The notes below the pieces were generated by a model. The model ran no database searches and was not told the DNA's origin. It saw only the letters and a program-made list of their open reading frames with translations. DNA of 10,708 nt, taken from M3007 sp033762055. Its GTDB lineage: Bacteria; Bacteroidota; Bacteroidia; Chitinophagales; Saprospiraceae. The translations under genes and the position numbers were made by a program. The stretch covers positions 1-10,708 of the forward strand of contig JANRLZ010000191.1 of the NCBI GenBank assembly GCA_033762055.1. The letters are read 5' to 3'. Shown here piece by piece: positions 1-6,942 of the stretch; position 1 is the first letter of the stretch; every line of letters begins with the position of its first letter.

Positions 1-20
1 GAGGGATGAGGGATGAGGGA
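1..20. repeat. Short GAGGGAT tandem repeat at window edge
   Basis: The heptamer GAGGGAT occurs nearly three times in a row (2.9 copies) and is followed by a run of A. The array starts at the very edge of the window, so more copies may lie to the left. No function can be assigned; it may be a slippage-prone simple repeat between genes. Confidence 0.6.
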
Positions 21-100
21 AAAAAAACTAATCATCGAAACACCTGTGCATCCAAACGAAAGTGGTTTGTGAAAAAAACCGGATTAAAATCTGATGAGTC

Positions 101-136
101 AATCCTGTATATCACGCTAATCACAAAAATCCTGAC
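101..136 (+). repeat. 9-nt periodic AATC leader repeat, copy 1
   Basis: Four consecutive 9-nt units begin with (A/T)ATC at 101, 110, 119 and 128: AATCCTGTA, TATCACGCT, AATCACAAA and AATCCTGAC. The block ends 5 nt before the ATG at 142. It aligns over about 31 nt, with three mismatches and one inserted A, to the segment directly upstream of pdxA. It resembles the ppgK leader and the arm of the hairpin at 9585-9629 more loosely. The function is unknown. It could be a dispersed repeat or an mRNA-leader binding site. Confidence 0.55.
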
Positions 137-141
137 ATAAA

Positions 142-1032
142 ATGAATTTCCGAATCATAAGCCTTTTTCTCCTCTCCGGCTGCCTGGTGCTTGCCGGCTG
201 CAAGGATTTCTTGAAAAAACAACTCGACAACGCCGACCTGGCGCAATTTCGAGATAAAAACCAGGCGCATATTGACAGTCTGTTGCGTGGCGCTGCCGGC
301 AATGCCGCCGCCGGCGTTGCTGATTCCGCCAAACTGATTTCTCAAAACCTGATCCTCGGACTAAAGGGCTCGATGGATACGCTGGATCCGGATATCAAAA
401 AAATCATGCGCACCATTGACAGCATCGGAAACCTGTCGGATGCGCAACTCAACAAACTGGGCGACAACCTGGAGCGCCGGCTGAAAAACCTGAAAAGCGA
501 GATAAAGGATGAAGAACTGACCAAATTCGTGGTCGGCATGATCGAAGAATCTACCGGCAAGTTAAAAAAGGAAACCCGCACCCTGTTGAGCAACATGATC
601 CAGGAAGCCCTGGCCTCGTTCGATGAAGAAACCGCCAAAGAAAAACTGCAACTCATCGTGCGCGGTGTTCTCGACGACAGCACCAAAACCCGGGCGCAGA
701 TGATCGTGAACGGCGCTTTGCAACCAACTATGGATACGTTGTTGGCGCGAATTGACAAAATTGTACACAAGGACGTGCCCTTTGTTCAAAAACAAGCCAA
801 AAAACTCCTCTTTGCCCTGGCGGCCCTGGCGGCAGCCATCATCGGCTGGGTGTGGTACCAGCGGCGGCGTTATGCCAGATTAGTTGCCTTGCTAACCTAC
901 AACATTGATAAAATGCCCTCCCAGTCGGAATACGACGAGCTGACCAAACGCATCCGCAATGAAGCGCAAAAAAACGAACTGGAGCCGCTGCTTCGACAGG
1001 TACTCAAGGAACAGGGTGTCAATGTGGGTTGA
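142..1032 (+). CDS. Helical lipoprotein with C-terminal transmembrane helix, function unknown
   Basis: A 296-residue protein I cannot assign to a named family. A short N-terminal hydrophobic stretch ends in the lipobox LAGC, with the lipidated Cys at residue 20; a second, weaker candidate is LSGC at 11-14. Residues 21-220 are rich in charged residues, Leu and Ala and look almost wholly helical, with no other Cys. A hydrophobic segment at about 222-239 is followed at once by RRR and a soluble tail of about 55 residues. By the positive-inside rule the N-terminal domain would be periplasmic and the tail cytoplasmic, so the protein would be anchored twice: by lipid and by the helix. The start is the first ATG in frame and gives a proper signal peptide. 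The gene ends 1 nt before a strong terminator. Expression is likely, but no activity can be inferred. Confidence 0.85.
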   Translation: MNFRIISLFLLSGCLVLAGCKDFLKKQLDNADLAQFRDKNQAHIDSLLRGAAGNAAAGVADSAKLISQNLILGLKGSMDTLDPDIKKIMRTIDSIGNLSDAQLNKLGDNLERRLKNLKSEIKDEELTKFVVGMIEESTGKLKKETRTLLSNMIQEALASFDEETAKEKLQLIVRGVLDDSTKTRAQMIVNGALQPTMDTLLARIDKIVHKDVPFVQKQAKKLLFALAALAAAIIGWVWYQRRRYARLVALLTYNIDKMPSQSEYDELTKRIRNEAQKNELEPLLRQVLKEQGVNVG

Positions 1033-1033
1033 G

Positions 1034-1083
1034 AAGTAGCCAGCCCCTGTTTATTAATAAGATAACAGGGGCTGGCTACTTTT
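1034..1083. terminator. Rho-independent terminator between convergent genes
   Basis: A perfect 18-bp stem (1034-1051 with 1064-1081) has a 12-nt AT-rich loop and a GC-rich core (AGCCAGCCCCTG). On the plus strand the right arm ends in ACTTTT, a short U tract that suits the upstream lipoprotein gene. On the minus strand the stem sits 10 nt beyond the stop of the convergent gene, but no clear U tract follows it, so termination in that direction is less certain. Confidence 0.85.
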
Positions 1084-1091
1084 AAAACAAC

Positions 1092-1946
1092 TCAAAATTC
1101 GATCTCCATGTCTTTGATGGTGCGGCCTGAAACGGTTTTCATGCGGAGCGTGTATTTTCCTGGATCCAGGTTGTAGACTTCCAGGCGAAGACCGCTGCGG
1201 TGCTCTCCGGCTTTCATTATTTCTTCTCTGGAAACCTGTTTGACCAATTTGCCTTCGGCATCGAGCAGCACCATGACCACCCGTTCGTCTTTTTCAAGGT
1301 AATATCGGAAATTCCCTTCCACCACCAACGCCTTGCCCAGTTCGGCGCGTTCGCCGGGCACATATTCCACCGTCTGGTGTCGGATACGATACCCCGGCAC
1401 CGGTTTACCCAGTTGTTCGGCGACAAATTTGACAAGTTCGGGATCGCCAATGGATCCGACAGGATTCCCGTTTGTCACACACCAGATGGCCGTCTGGGCT
1501 TCCTGGGCTTCTATTTTCCCCTTTTCTGTCATGAATTTCAGCAAATTGCACACGGTTGCTGGCGCCATGGCGCCAACTGCAAAGACTTCGTCGGCACGGG
1601 GAGAGATTTCTCCGGCTTGCGTGCAAAAGGTTTTCAGCAGTGTTTCAACCGGTGTTTTGGTTGTTATTGCCAAAAGACGTTCTTCGGCTACGACCAGGGT
1701 TTGCTGGGTCGAATCGGAGGGTTCCATGAGTTGGCCTTGCGGAATACGCAACCGAAAATATTTGCCGCGCAGATTTTTACAGGTCAGGCGCAAACTTTCG
1801 CCCTGATGCCCTCCTTTGCCTTCCACGGTCACCCTCACCCATTTTTGAGCGAGGGCATCTTTCAAATCCAGTATATTCGTTTGTTGGGAATAAGCCGCCG
1901 GGGTGAGTCCAAGCATTAAAAGAAAAACGAGGAATTTTTGCTGCAT
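1092..1946 (-). CDS. Secreted protein of unknown function
   Basis: A 284-residue protein with a clear Sec signal peptide (MQQKFLVFLLMLGLTPAAYS, probable cleavage after residue 20). I chose the ATG at 1946, not the one 16 codons upstream, because the longer form would put a polar tail in front of the signal peptide. The mature part seems to have three pieces: a beta-rich region (about 35-95), a helical middle (about 98-180) that contains a QTAIWCVTN segment at 151-159, and a beta-rich C-terminal part (about 190-284) ending in a GLRLEVYNLDPGKYTLRM-like stretch. That last stretch resembles an Ig-like or type-IX-secretion tail module, but I cannot show that it is one. Four Cys (56, 108, 133, 156) could form disulfides. 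It is divergent from the next lipoprotein gene and converges on the previous one. The family is not recognised. Confidence 0.75.
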   Translation of the reverse strand: MQQKFLVFLLMLGLTPAAYSQQTNILDLKDALAQKWVRVTVEGKGGHQGESLRLTCKNLRGKYFRLRIPQGQLMEPSDSTQQTLVVAEERLLAITTKTPVETLLKTFCTQAGEISPRADEVFAVGAMAPATVCNLLKFMTEKGKIEAQEAQTAIWCVTNGNPVGSIGDPELVKFVAEQLGKPVPGYRIRHQTVEYVPGERAELGKALVVEGNFRYYLEKDERVVMVLLDAEGKLVKQVSREEIMKAGEHRSGLRLEVYNLDPGKYTLRMKTVSGRTIKDMEIEF

Positions 1947-2100
1947 AATGGTAGAGTTTGGAGGGAAACGTCGTTGGTGACCGCTTATTTTCAATTTAAC
2001 AAACGGTCGGATTAAACCTGCCGGACAAGCGGTGGTCTATGGGGTATTCTCCACAAACAATTTGAACCATCCATTCTCACACATAAACTGATTCACACAC

Positions 2101-2895
2101 ATGAAAAAATCTCTTTTGTTGTTCGTAGCCTTGCTGGCCGGCATTGTCGCTTTTGAATCATGCAAGAAATCGGAAAATAACGATCTTGAAATCGCTACGG
2201 CCGAAGACCTTTCCGCCAACGAAGATTTTGCAGAACAAACCGACTTCGATGCCGATCTGGCTGTTGAAAATCGCGGCGGCGGCGGTTGTCCGACGGTGAC
2301 CTTCGCCCAGCCCGAAGGAACCTTTCCAAATACCATCACCATTGATTTCGGTACGGCTTGCACCATGCCCGACGGTCGGGTATTGAGCGGAAAAATCGTC
2401 ATCAATAAAACGGCTGAAATCCGCACACCCAATGCCGTTCGTACCGCGACCTATGAGGATTTCTTTATTGACGGGGTGCAACTGGAAGGCACGCGCACCT
2501 GGACCAACAATGGCCAGAATGCCGACGGTTTTTGGACTTACACCAAGGTGGCTGCCAACATGAAACTGACTTTTGAAGACGGCAGCGTCACCACCTGGAA
2601 CAATACCCGCACCAGCACCCTGATGGAAGGCGGCGACACGGCCACACACGACGATGATGTTTGGAGCAGTGTGGGTACGGCAAGCGGCGTCAATCGCAAC
2701 GGCCGCGATTTTACCACCAACATTACCTCGCCGCTGATTAAACGGGCATCTTGTCGCTGGATTTCGGCGGGCATCATAGAATTTACCGTCGGAACACGTA
2801 CCCGCAGCCTCGATTTTGGCGACGGCACCTGCGATCGTTTTGGCACCCTGACGCTGGCCAACGGCGATTCGTACACGGTGCGTTTGCGGCGTTGA
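2101..2895 (+). CDS. Bacteroidota-type lipoprotein, function unknown
   Basis: A 264-residue lipoprotein. The signal peptide MKKSLLLFVALLAGIVAFES ends at Cys21 and is followed by KKSENND. The lipobox F-E-S-C is atypical but of a kind often accepted in this phylum. Residues 22-57 are acidic and probably a flexible linker ending in RGGGG. From Cys63 the protein looks all-beta, with repeated Thr-rich strands, conserved-looking DG and GDGTCD turns, and four Cys (63, 87, 218, 244) that could form two disulfides, C63-C87 and C218-C244. The pattern (a 'GTACTMPDGR..SGKI' start, a central WTNNG, a DDDVW motif, a C-terminal DFGDGTCD) matches a lipoprotein type I recall as common in Bacteroidota with no known role. 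The likely location is the outer membrane or cell surface. A strong terminator follows. Confidence 0.85.
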   Translation: MKKSLLLFVALLAGIVAFESCKKSENNDLEIATAEDLSANEDFAEQTDFDADLAVENRGGGGCPTVTFAQPEGTFPNTITIDFGTACTMPDGRVLSGKIVINKTAEIRTPNAVRTATYEDFFIDGVQLEGTRTWTNNGQNADGFWTYTKVAANMKLTFEDGSVTTWNNTRTSTLMEGGDTATHDDDVWSSVGTASGVNRNGRDFTTNITSPLIKRASCRWISAGIIEFTVGTRTRSLDFGDGTCDRFGTLTLANGDSYTVRLRR

Positions 2896-2919
2896 GACGC
2901 GTTCCTTTTTTCTGGGCAT

Positions 2920-2961
2920 AACAACGGGCGTGAGGGATTTTTCCTCACGCCCGTTGTTTTT
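2920..2961. terminator. Bidirectional Rho-independent terminator
   Basis: A perfect 16-bp stem (2920-2935 with 2943-2958) has a 7-nt loop and a GC-rich core (ACGGGCGTGAGG). A TTTTT run at 2957-2961 serves the plus-strand lipoprotein gene. The minus-strand gene stops 24 nt to the right, so this element probably ends both convergent transcripts, although the U tract on the minus strand is poor. Confidence 0.88.
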
Positions 2962-2984
2962 AAATCCTGTCCTGGAGGCAAATT

Positions 2985-3581
2985 TCATTCTTTTTCTTCT
3001 ACCTTTTTCCCCAAACGATAGCCTAGTTTTAATTGCAAGGTACTTCCTATATCAATTATTCGGTCTGCTTTGGTCAGTTCAAGCAGATTGACATCAAAAC
3101 CCAATCCCAACTCGATCAGCAACCGGTTTTTATATACTCTTTTGAATCCGGCCGAACCGCCCAGTGCGCCCCGGATGTTTTGATCGAGCGTCGGCGTACG
3201 GCCCAGTTTTTCTCTGTACGCAATTTCATAATCCGGATCAAGCGATGTTTGACGTTCGTAGAGAAAATAAGGCGCCAGAAACCATCGGTCGCCCTGCGCA
3301 TTTTTGGAGATGTAGAATTTTCCGGCCAACTGAGCTTGTATGCTGTTTCGGTCGAATGAATAATATTCCTGTTGAGGGGAATTTGAGTTGGTAAACCCGA
3401 TATCGCCCCAACGATGCCCCAAACCGATTTCGAGGCCAAAATGCGGGGTGGCCACCAATTCATACGAAACAAACGCGATTCGCTGAATTGCAGGATAAAA
3501 ATCGGCTTTAATTTCGTGTTGTTTTTGCCCCGTTAAAACAAGGGGCAGCAGTAGCAGTGGGAGAAAGCAGTATTTTTTCAT
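2985..3581 (-). CDS. Small outer-membrane beta-barrel-like protein
   Basis: A 198-residue protein with the signal peptide MKKYCFLPLLLLPLVLTGQ (cleavage near residue 19-20). The ATG at 3581 is preferred over one 37 codons upstream, because the upstream extension would precede the signal peptide and overlap the divergent GNAT gene. The mature part has alternating polar and aromatic strands typical of a barrel: a first strand set HFGLEIGLGHRWG, then QAQLAGKFYIS, FLAPYFLYER, a GALGGSAGFKRV hairpin, LLIELGLGFDVNLL and a final LQLKLGYRL. It probably forms an 8-strand-type barrel (DUF3575/OmpA-barrel style), located in the outer membrane. This is a topology-level assignment, not a recognised family, and the ligand and role are unknown. 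It ends with a charged KKVEEKE tail. Confidence 0.75.
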   Translation of the reverse strand: MKKYCFLPLLLLPLVLTGQKQHEIKADFYPAIQRIAFVSYELVATPHFGLEIGLGHRWGDIGFTNSNSPQQEYYSFDRNSIQAQLAGKFYISKNAQGDRWFLAPYFLYERQTSLDPDYEIAYREKLGRTPTLDQNIRGALGGSAGFKRVYKNRLLIELGLGFDVNLLELTKADRIIDIGSTLQLKLGYRLGKKVEEKE

Positions 3582-3624
3582 GTTTTTCTTGTTTTGCCGT
3601 CTGATGAAAACAAGCCTTGCCCGG

Positions 3625-3658
3625 TTGCCCGTTAGAAAAAAATCGAGGTGTAATTTTG
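3625..3658 (+). promoter_or_regulatory. Bacteroidota-type promoter for the GNAT gene
   Basis: TAATTTTG at 3651-3658 is an exact match to the phylum's TAnnTTTG -7 box. A TTG at 3625-3627 lies 23 nt upstream, slightly farther than the usual spacing of about 19 nt. Transcription would start within a few nucleotides of 3665, leaving a leader of only about 8 nt before the ATG at 3673. Confidence 0.5.
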
Positions 3659-3672
3659 CGAAAAAATGAGTT

Positions 3673-4122
3673 ATGTTACACTTCGTCCGCACGACTTCCG
3701 AGCACCCCGATTTTGTCGCGCTGGTCAGGCTGCTCGACGCCGATCTGACCGAGCGTTATGGGATAGAACAATCATTTTACGCACAGTTCAATAAAATTGA
3801 TCGTATTGGACATGTCATACTGGCTTATGAGCATGGACAAGCCCTTTCCTGCGGCGCACTCAGGCCTTATGGAGAGGATGTCATGGAAGTCAAACGAATG
3901 TATACCCTGCCTGAAGCGCGTAACCGGGGAATTGCGGCACTTGTCTTGCGTTCGTTGGAAGACTGGGCACATGAGCTGGGTTTTGCGCGTTGTGTGCTGG
4001 AAACCGGGAAAAAACAACCCGAAGCCATCCGTTTGTATGAAAAAAGCGGTTATCACCTTACGGCGAATTACGGGCAATATGCCGATGTTGAAAACAGTGT
4101 TTGTTTTGAAAAGATACTTTGA
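3673..4122 (+). CDS. GNAT family N-acetyltransferase
   Basis: A 149-residue single-domain acetyltransferase, the usual length for the family. It should transfer an acetyl group from acetyl-CoA to an amine; the substrate is unknown. Motif A, which binds the CoA pyrophosphate, is visible as VKRMYTLPEARNRGIA (residues 73-88), with R83-x-R85-G86-x-A88 matching the R/Q-x-x-G-x-G/A signature. Motif B is EAIRLYEKSGY (117-127), with the family's Tyr before the final strand. The N-terminal half holds the substrate side, including DADLTERYG at 22-30. It is a cytoplasmic protein transcribed alone from its own promoter, divergent from the barrel-protein gene. The family is secure; narrower assignment (amino acid, antibiotic or protein N-terminus) is not possible. 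Confidence 0.9.
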   Translation: MLHFVRTTSEHPDFVALVRLLDADLTERYGIEQSFYAQFNKIDRIGHVILAYEHGQALSCGALRPYGEDVMEVKRMYTLPEARNRGIAALVLRSLEDWAHELGFARCVLETGKKQPEAIRLYEKSGYHLTANYGQYADVENSVCFEKIL

Positions 4123-4198
4123 AAGTTGAAAGGGCCGAATTTCTCTTCAATTCGAATGGAAAATGCCAAATTCTCCGCTCCTTTACCCAGAAAAACCC

Positions 4199-4206
4199 TA
4201 TCTTTG
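4199..4206 (+). promoter_or_regulatory. Probable -7 box for the pepA-pdxA-ppgK-folB operon
   Basis: TATCTTTG is an exact TAnnTTTG match in the 143-nt gap between the GNAT gene and the aminopeptidase gene. No good TTG is present at the -33 distance, so this is weaker than the moxR promoter. A start near 4213 would give a leader of about 53 nt before the GTG at 4266. I see no equivalent box in the 74-nt gaps before pdxA or ppgK, which agrees with co-transcription from here. Confidence 0.45.
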
Positions 4207-4265
4207 CCGCCCCTCGTCTGAAGAAGCCCGCTTCGCAGACTGCATTCCATTAATCGCATCCCTCT

Positions 4266-5696
4266 GTGAAAAGAGTTCAATTGACCGCAGTTGCGGCCGG
4301 CTTTGTCCACGATAATCTTGTCTTGCTGGCAGAAAAAGACCGGCTTGACGCCCTGGCCCCCTGGCTGCTTCCCGACGAAGCGACATACATCCGCCAATCC
4401 GTTCCACAAGACGTACAAAGTTTTAGTTTTATCCGCGCTTCCGGCGTAGTGTTTGTGCGTTTCTTAAAACCGGAAAAAGATACTTTCGTTGCCCTGGAAG
4501 ACGGTCGTTTGGCCGGCAATGAATTGTTGAGTGAACTTCGCCGATACAAAATTGAAACATTGAGCGTGCAGAATTTGTGCGCTGAAGATCGTTCCCTTGC
4601 TTTTGCCGAAGGTTTGGCACTGGGTAGCTATACGTTTCAGAAATATTTTACCAAACCGGCTGAAAATGCGCTGCGCGAAATCAGACTGCCACTTGAATCT
4701 GCCAGCAGAGAGGTGGTGATGGAAATCAACGCCCTGCTCGACGCGGTATTTTTGACCCGTGATCTGGTGAACGAGCCCCAATCTCACTTCAATACCGTCC
4801 AGTTTGCCGAAGCCATTGCAGCAGCAGGCGCTGAATTCGGTTTTGAGACCGAAATCATGGGGAAGGAAAAAATTGAGGCGCTGAAAATGGGGGGTATTCT
4901 GGCCGTTAACCGGGCCAGCCAGGTGCCTCCGCGCTTTTGTGTGCTGGAATGGAAACCGGAGAACGCTCGCAACACACAGCCGGTCGTACTGGTTGGCAAA
5001 GGCGTGGTATATGATACCGGCGGACTTAGTCTGAAGCCCAGCGAAGCCATGGATTATATGAAATGCGACATGGCCGGCGCCGCCACAGTGGTCGGCACCC
5101 TGGCAGTAGCGGCAAAAACCAAACTGCCGGTACACCTGATCGGTCTCATTCCCGCTACCGACAATAAAATCGGCGAAAACGCACTGGCGCCCGGCGATAT
5201 CATCACGATGGGTTCAGGAAAAACCGTGGAAGTCGTGAATACAGACGCAGAAGGCCGCCTGATTCTGGCCGATGCGCTCCATTATGCCAAAAAATTCAAA
5301 CCGGCCCTGGCTTTCGATGTGGCAACACTGACCGGATCGGCGGTGCGGGCGCTGGGGACGCAGGCGATTTGTTATATGGGCAATGCACCCGGAAACATAA
5401 AAAACGACCTCGAAGAAAGCGGTTTTGCCACCTACGAACGGCTCGTGGAGCTGCCACTCTGGAAAGAATTTGGCGACGAACTAAAAAGCCATATTGCCGA
5501 CATGAAAAATCTCGGCTCTTCCAATGCCGGGATGATAACCGCCGGAAAATTTCTCGAAAATTTTGTAGATTATCCCTGGTTGCATCTCGACATTGCCGGG
5601 CCTGCCTACCTTCGCAACGCCAACGGCTACCGAACCAAGGAAGGCACCGGAATCGGGGTTCGCCTTCTATACCATTTTTTGAAAAAACATTTTTAG
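4266..5696 (+). CDS. pepA: M17 family leucyl aminopeptidase
   Basis: A 476-residue cytoplasmic metallopeptidase that removes N-terminal amino acids from peptides using two metal ions. The M17 signature NTDAEGRL is at 325-332. The metal ligands K245, D250, D268, D327 and E329 and the catalytic K257 and R331 are all present. Their spacing matches E. coli PepA (K270, D275, K282, D293, D352, E354, R356) with a constant offset of 25. Residues 1-160 form the N-terminal domain, which is poorly conserved in this family. The start is GTG: an in-frame TAA lies at 4251, and no Met codon occurs before residue 152. No Shine-Dalgarno is seen. It is the first gene of a probable operon with pdxA, ppgK and folB. 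E. coli PepA also binds DNA, but nothing here shows that for this protein. Confidence 0.95.
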   Translation: MKRVQLTAVAAGFVHDNLVLLAEKDRLDALAPWLLPDEATYIRQSVPQDVQSFSFIRASGVVFVRFLKPEKDTFVALEDGRLAGNELLSELRRYKIETLSVQNLCAEDRSLAFAEGLALGSYTFQKYFTKPAENALREIRLPLESASREVVMEINALLDAVFLTRDLVNEPQSHFNTVQFAEAIAAAGAEFGFETEIMGKEKIEALKMGGILAVNRASQVPPRFCVLEWKPENARNTQPVVLVGKGVVYDTGGLSLKPSEAMDYMKCDMAGAATVVGTLAVAAKTKLPVHLIGLIPATDNKIGENALAPGDIITMGSGKTVEVVNTDAEGRLILADALHYAKKFKPALAFDVATLTGSAVRALGTQAICYMGNAPGNIKNDLEESGFATYERLVELPLWKEFGDELKSHIADMKNLGSSNAGMITAGKFLENFVDYPWLHLDIAGPAYLRNANGYRTKEGTGIGVRLLYHFLKKHF

Positions 5697-5728
5697 TATC
5701 GCTCCGGCGGCATGCCCTCCAATCAATC

Positions 5729-5765
5729 CACCCTGTTTATCATGCAAATCACAAAAAATCCTGGT
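5729..5765 (+). repeat. 9-nt periodic AATC leader repeat, copy 2
   Basis: The 74-nt gap between the aminopeptidase gene and pdxA ends in TATCATGCA (5738), AATCACAAA (5747) and, after one extra A, AATCCTGGT (5757). Upstream is CACCCTGTT. The segment CCTGTTTATCATGCAAATCA matches 104-123, ahead of the first gene, at 17 of 20 positions. Both copies end shortly before an ATG. Confidence 0.55.
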
Positions 5766-5770
5766 TTAAG

Positions 5771-6868
5771 ATGAGCAATATAACCATCGGAATATCCTGC
5801 GGAGACATCAACGGTATCGGCCTTGAAGTCATTCTCAAATCCATCGGACTGAAAAATATCGGAAAAAAGTTCAGTACCATCGTGTACGGCAGCAACAAAG
5901 TGCTCGCCTACCACAAAAACATCATCACCCAGGAAAATATTCACTTCCACAACATCAATACGCCCTCCGAAGCATTGCCTGAACGAATCAACGTAATCAA
6001 TTGCTGGAACGAAAATGTAAATATTACACTGGGCAAACCCGATAAAATGGGTGGACAATGCGCCCAGCAAGCCCTCGAACGCGCCGTCAACGACCTCAAA
6101 TCGGGTGAAATTGATGCGCTCGTTACCGCGCCAATCAATAAAAAAGCCATGCAAATGGCCGGTTTTCAATTTGTTGGTCATACCGAGTATATTACCAATG
6201 CCTACAAGGTAAAAGACTCGCTCATGCTCATGGTTTCCGATTCGTTGCGCGTCGGACTGGTTACCAATCATCTGCCGCTGCGGGAAGTTGTCGCTGCCAT
6301 TACCAAAGAAAAAGTGCTGCGCAAAATCCTGATTATGGCGGAAACCCTCCGTATTGACTTTAATATCGGCAAACCCACTATCGCCGTTTTGGGGCTCAAC
6401 CCCCATGCCAGCGATGAAGGCGCCATTGGCGATGAAGACGATAAAATTGTACGACTGGCCGTGGATGAAGCCAAACAACGCGGCGTATTAGCCTTCGGCC
6501 CTTTCCCCGCCGACGGCTTTTTCGGCTCGGGCCAATACCACAAATACGACGGTATTCTGGCCATGTACCACGATCAGGGACTGGTGCCATTTAAAGCGCT
6601 TTCATTCGGCGCCGGCGTAAATTATACCGCCGGACTGCCTTCGGTGCGTACATCGCCCGACCATGGTACGGCCTACGACATAGCCGGCAAAGGCGAAGCG
6701 GATGAAACATCCATGATAAAGGCCATTTACCTTGCGGCAGAAATTGTCCACAACCGGAGCGAATACCTCGAAATGCACGCCAATTCGCTCGAACGTCGCA
6801 AGCAAAAGTCGCTCATCAGCGATGCCGGTGAGGAAATGGAAGAGGAAAACATTATTCCGGAGGAATAA
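5771..6868 (+). CDS. pdxA: 4-hydroxythreonine-4-phosphate dehydrogenase
   Basis: A 365-residue NAD-dependent enzyme of the DXP-dependent pyridoxal-phosphate pathway. It oxidises 4-phosphohydroxy-L-threonine; the product decarboxylates to the amino ketone that PdxJ uses. The start is the ATG at 5771: an open frame continues upstream but overlaps the aminopeptidase gene, while the protein from here begins with the conserved GISCGDINGIGLEV. The metal ligands H167, H212 and H267 and the substrate residues H137, T138, K275, N284 and R293 sit exactly one residue beyond their E. coli counterparts. Further motifs are GHTEYITNAY (136-145), LGLNPHASDEGAIGDED (207-223) and MYHDQGLVPFK (265-275). It is about 36 residues longer than E. 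coli PdxA, with an acidic tail (EEMEEE) at the C-terminus. Cytoplasmic homodimer by family. Confidence 0.96.
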   Translation: MSNITIGISCGDINGIGLEVILKSIGLKNIGKKFSTIVYGSNKVLAYHKNIITQENIHFHNINTPSEALPERINVINCWNENVNITLGKPDKMGGQCAQQALERAVNDLKSGEIDALVTAPINKKAMQMAGFQFVGHTEYITNAYKVKDSLMLMVSDSLRVGLVTNHLPLREVVAAITKEKVLRKILIMAETLRIDFNIGKPTIAVLGLNPHASDEGAIGDEDDKIVRLAVDEAKQRGVLAFGPFPADGFFGSGQYHKYDGILAMYHDQGLVPFKALSFGAGVNYTAGLPSVRTSPDHGTAYDIAGKGEADETSMIKAIYLAAEIVHNRSEYLEMHANSLERRKQKSLISDAGEEMEEENIIPEE

Positions 6869-6901
6869 AAGCCCGGTGAAGGGAACGCAAACCGCCTGAT
6901 A

Positions 6902-6937
6902 AACCCCTGAAATCAGCAAAATCACATGAATCACTGT
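6902..6937 (+). repeat. 9-nt periodic AATC leader repeat, copy 3
   Basis: AATCAGCAA (6911), AATCACATG (6920) and AATCACTGT (6929) follow one another with an exact 9-nt period, preceded by AACCCCTGA (6902). The array ends 5 nt before the ATG of ppgK, the same distance as in copy 1. Confidence 0.55.
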
Positions 6938-6942
6938 TTACC

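Noticed and set aside
1200..1919. A 239-residue plus-strand open frame opposite the secreted-protein gene
   Set aside because: Its composition is low-complexity Phe/His/Gly-rich, typical of an antisense shadow, and the minus-strand gene has a clean signal peptide.
2041..2100. A possible fourth copy of the leader repeat before the lipoprotein gene at 2101
   Set aside because: TCACACATAAACTGATTCAC is vaguely similar, but AATC units with a 9-nt period are missing.
1947..2100. Promoters for the divergent genes in this 154-nt gap
   Set aside because: No exact TAnnTTTG on either strand; the nearest (ACAATTTG at 2058-2065) lacks the TA.
2158..2988. A 276-residue open frame on the minus strand opposite the second lipoprotein gene
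   Set aside because: It is a shadow: the plus-strand frame has a signal peptide, lipobox and a family-like pattern, and this one has none and runs through the terminator at 2920-2961.
4136..4154. CGAATT/AATTCG hairpin after the GNAT gene as a terminator
   Set aside because: Only a 6-bp AT-rich stem with no U tract follows; too weak to call.
4464..5135. A 223-residue minus-strand open frame opposite the aminopeptidase gene
   Set aside because: It lies wholly within a gene with all catalytic residues intact and shows the same shadow composition.
5369..5770. An in-frame upstream extension of pdxA that would give a 499-residue protein
   Set aside because: It overlaps most of the end of the aminopeptidase gene in another frame, its sequence is Arg/His/Cys-rich and not PdxA-like, and the conserved PdxA N-terminus begins at the ATG at 5771.
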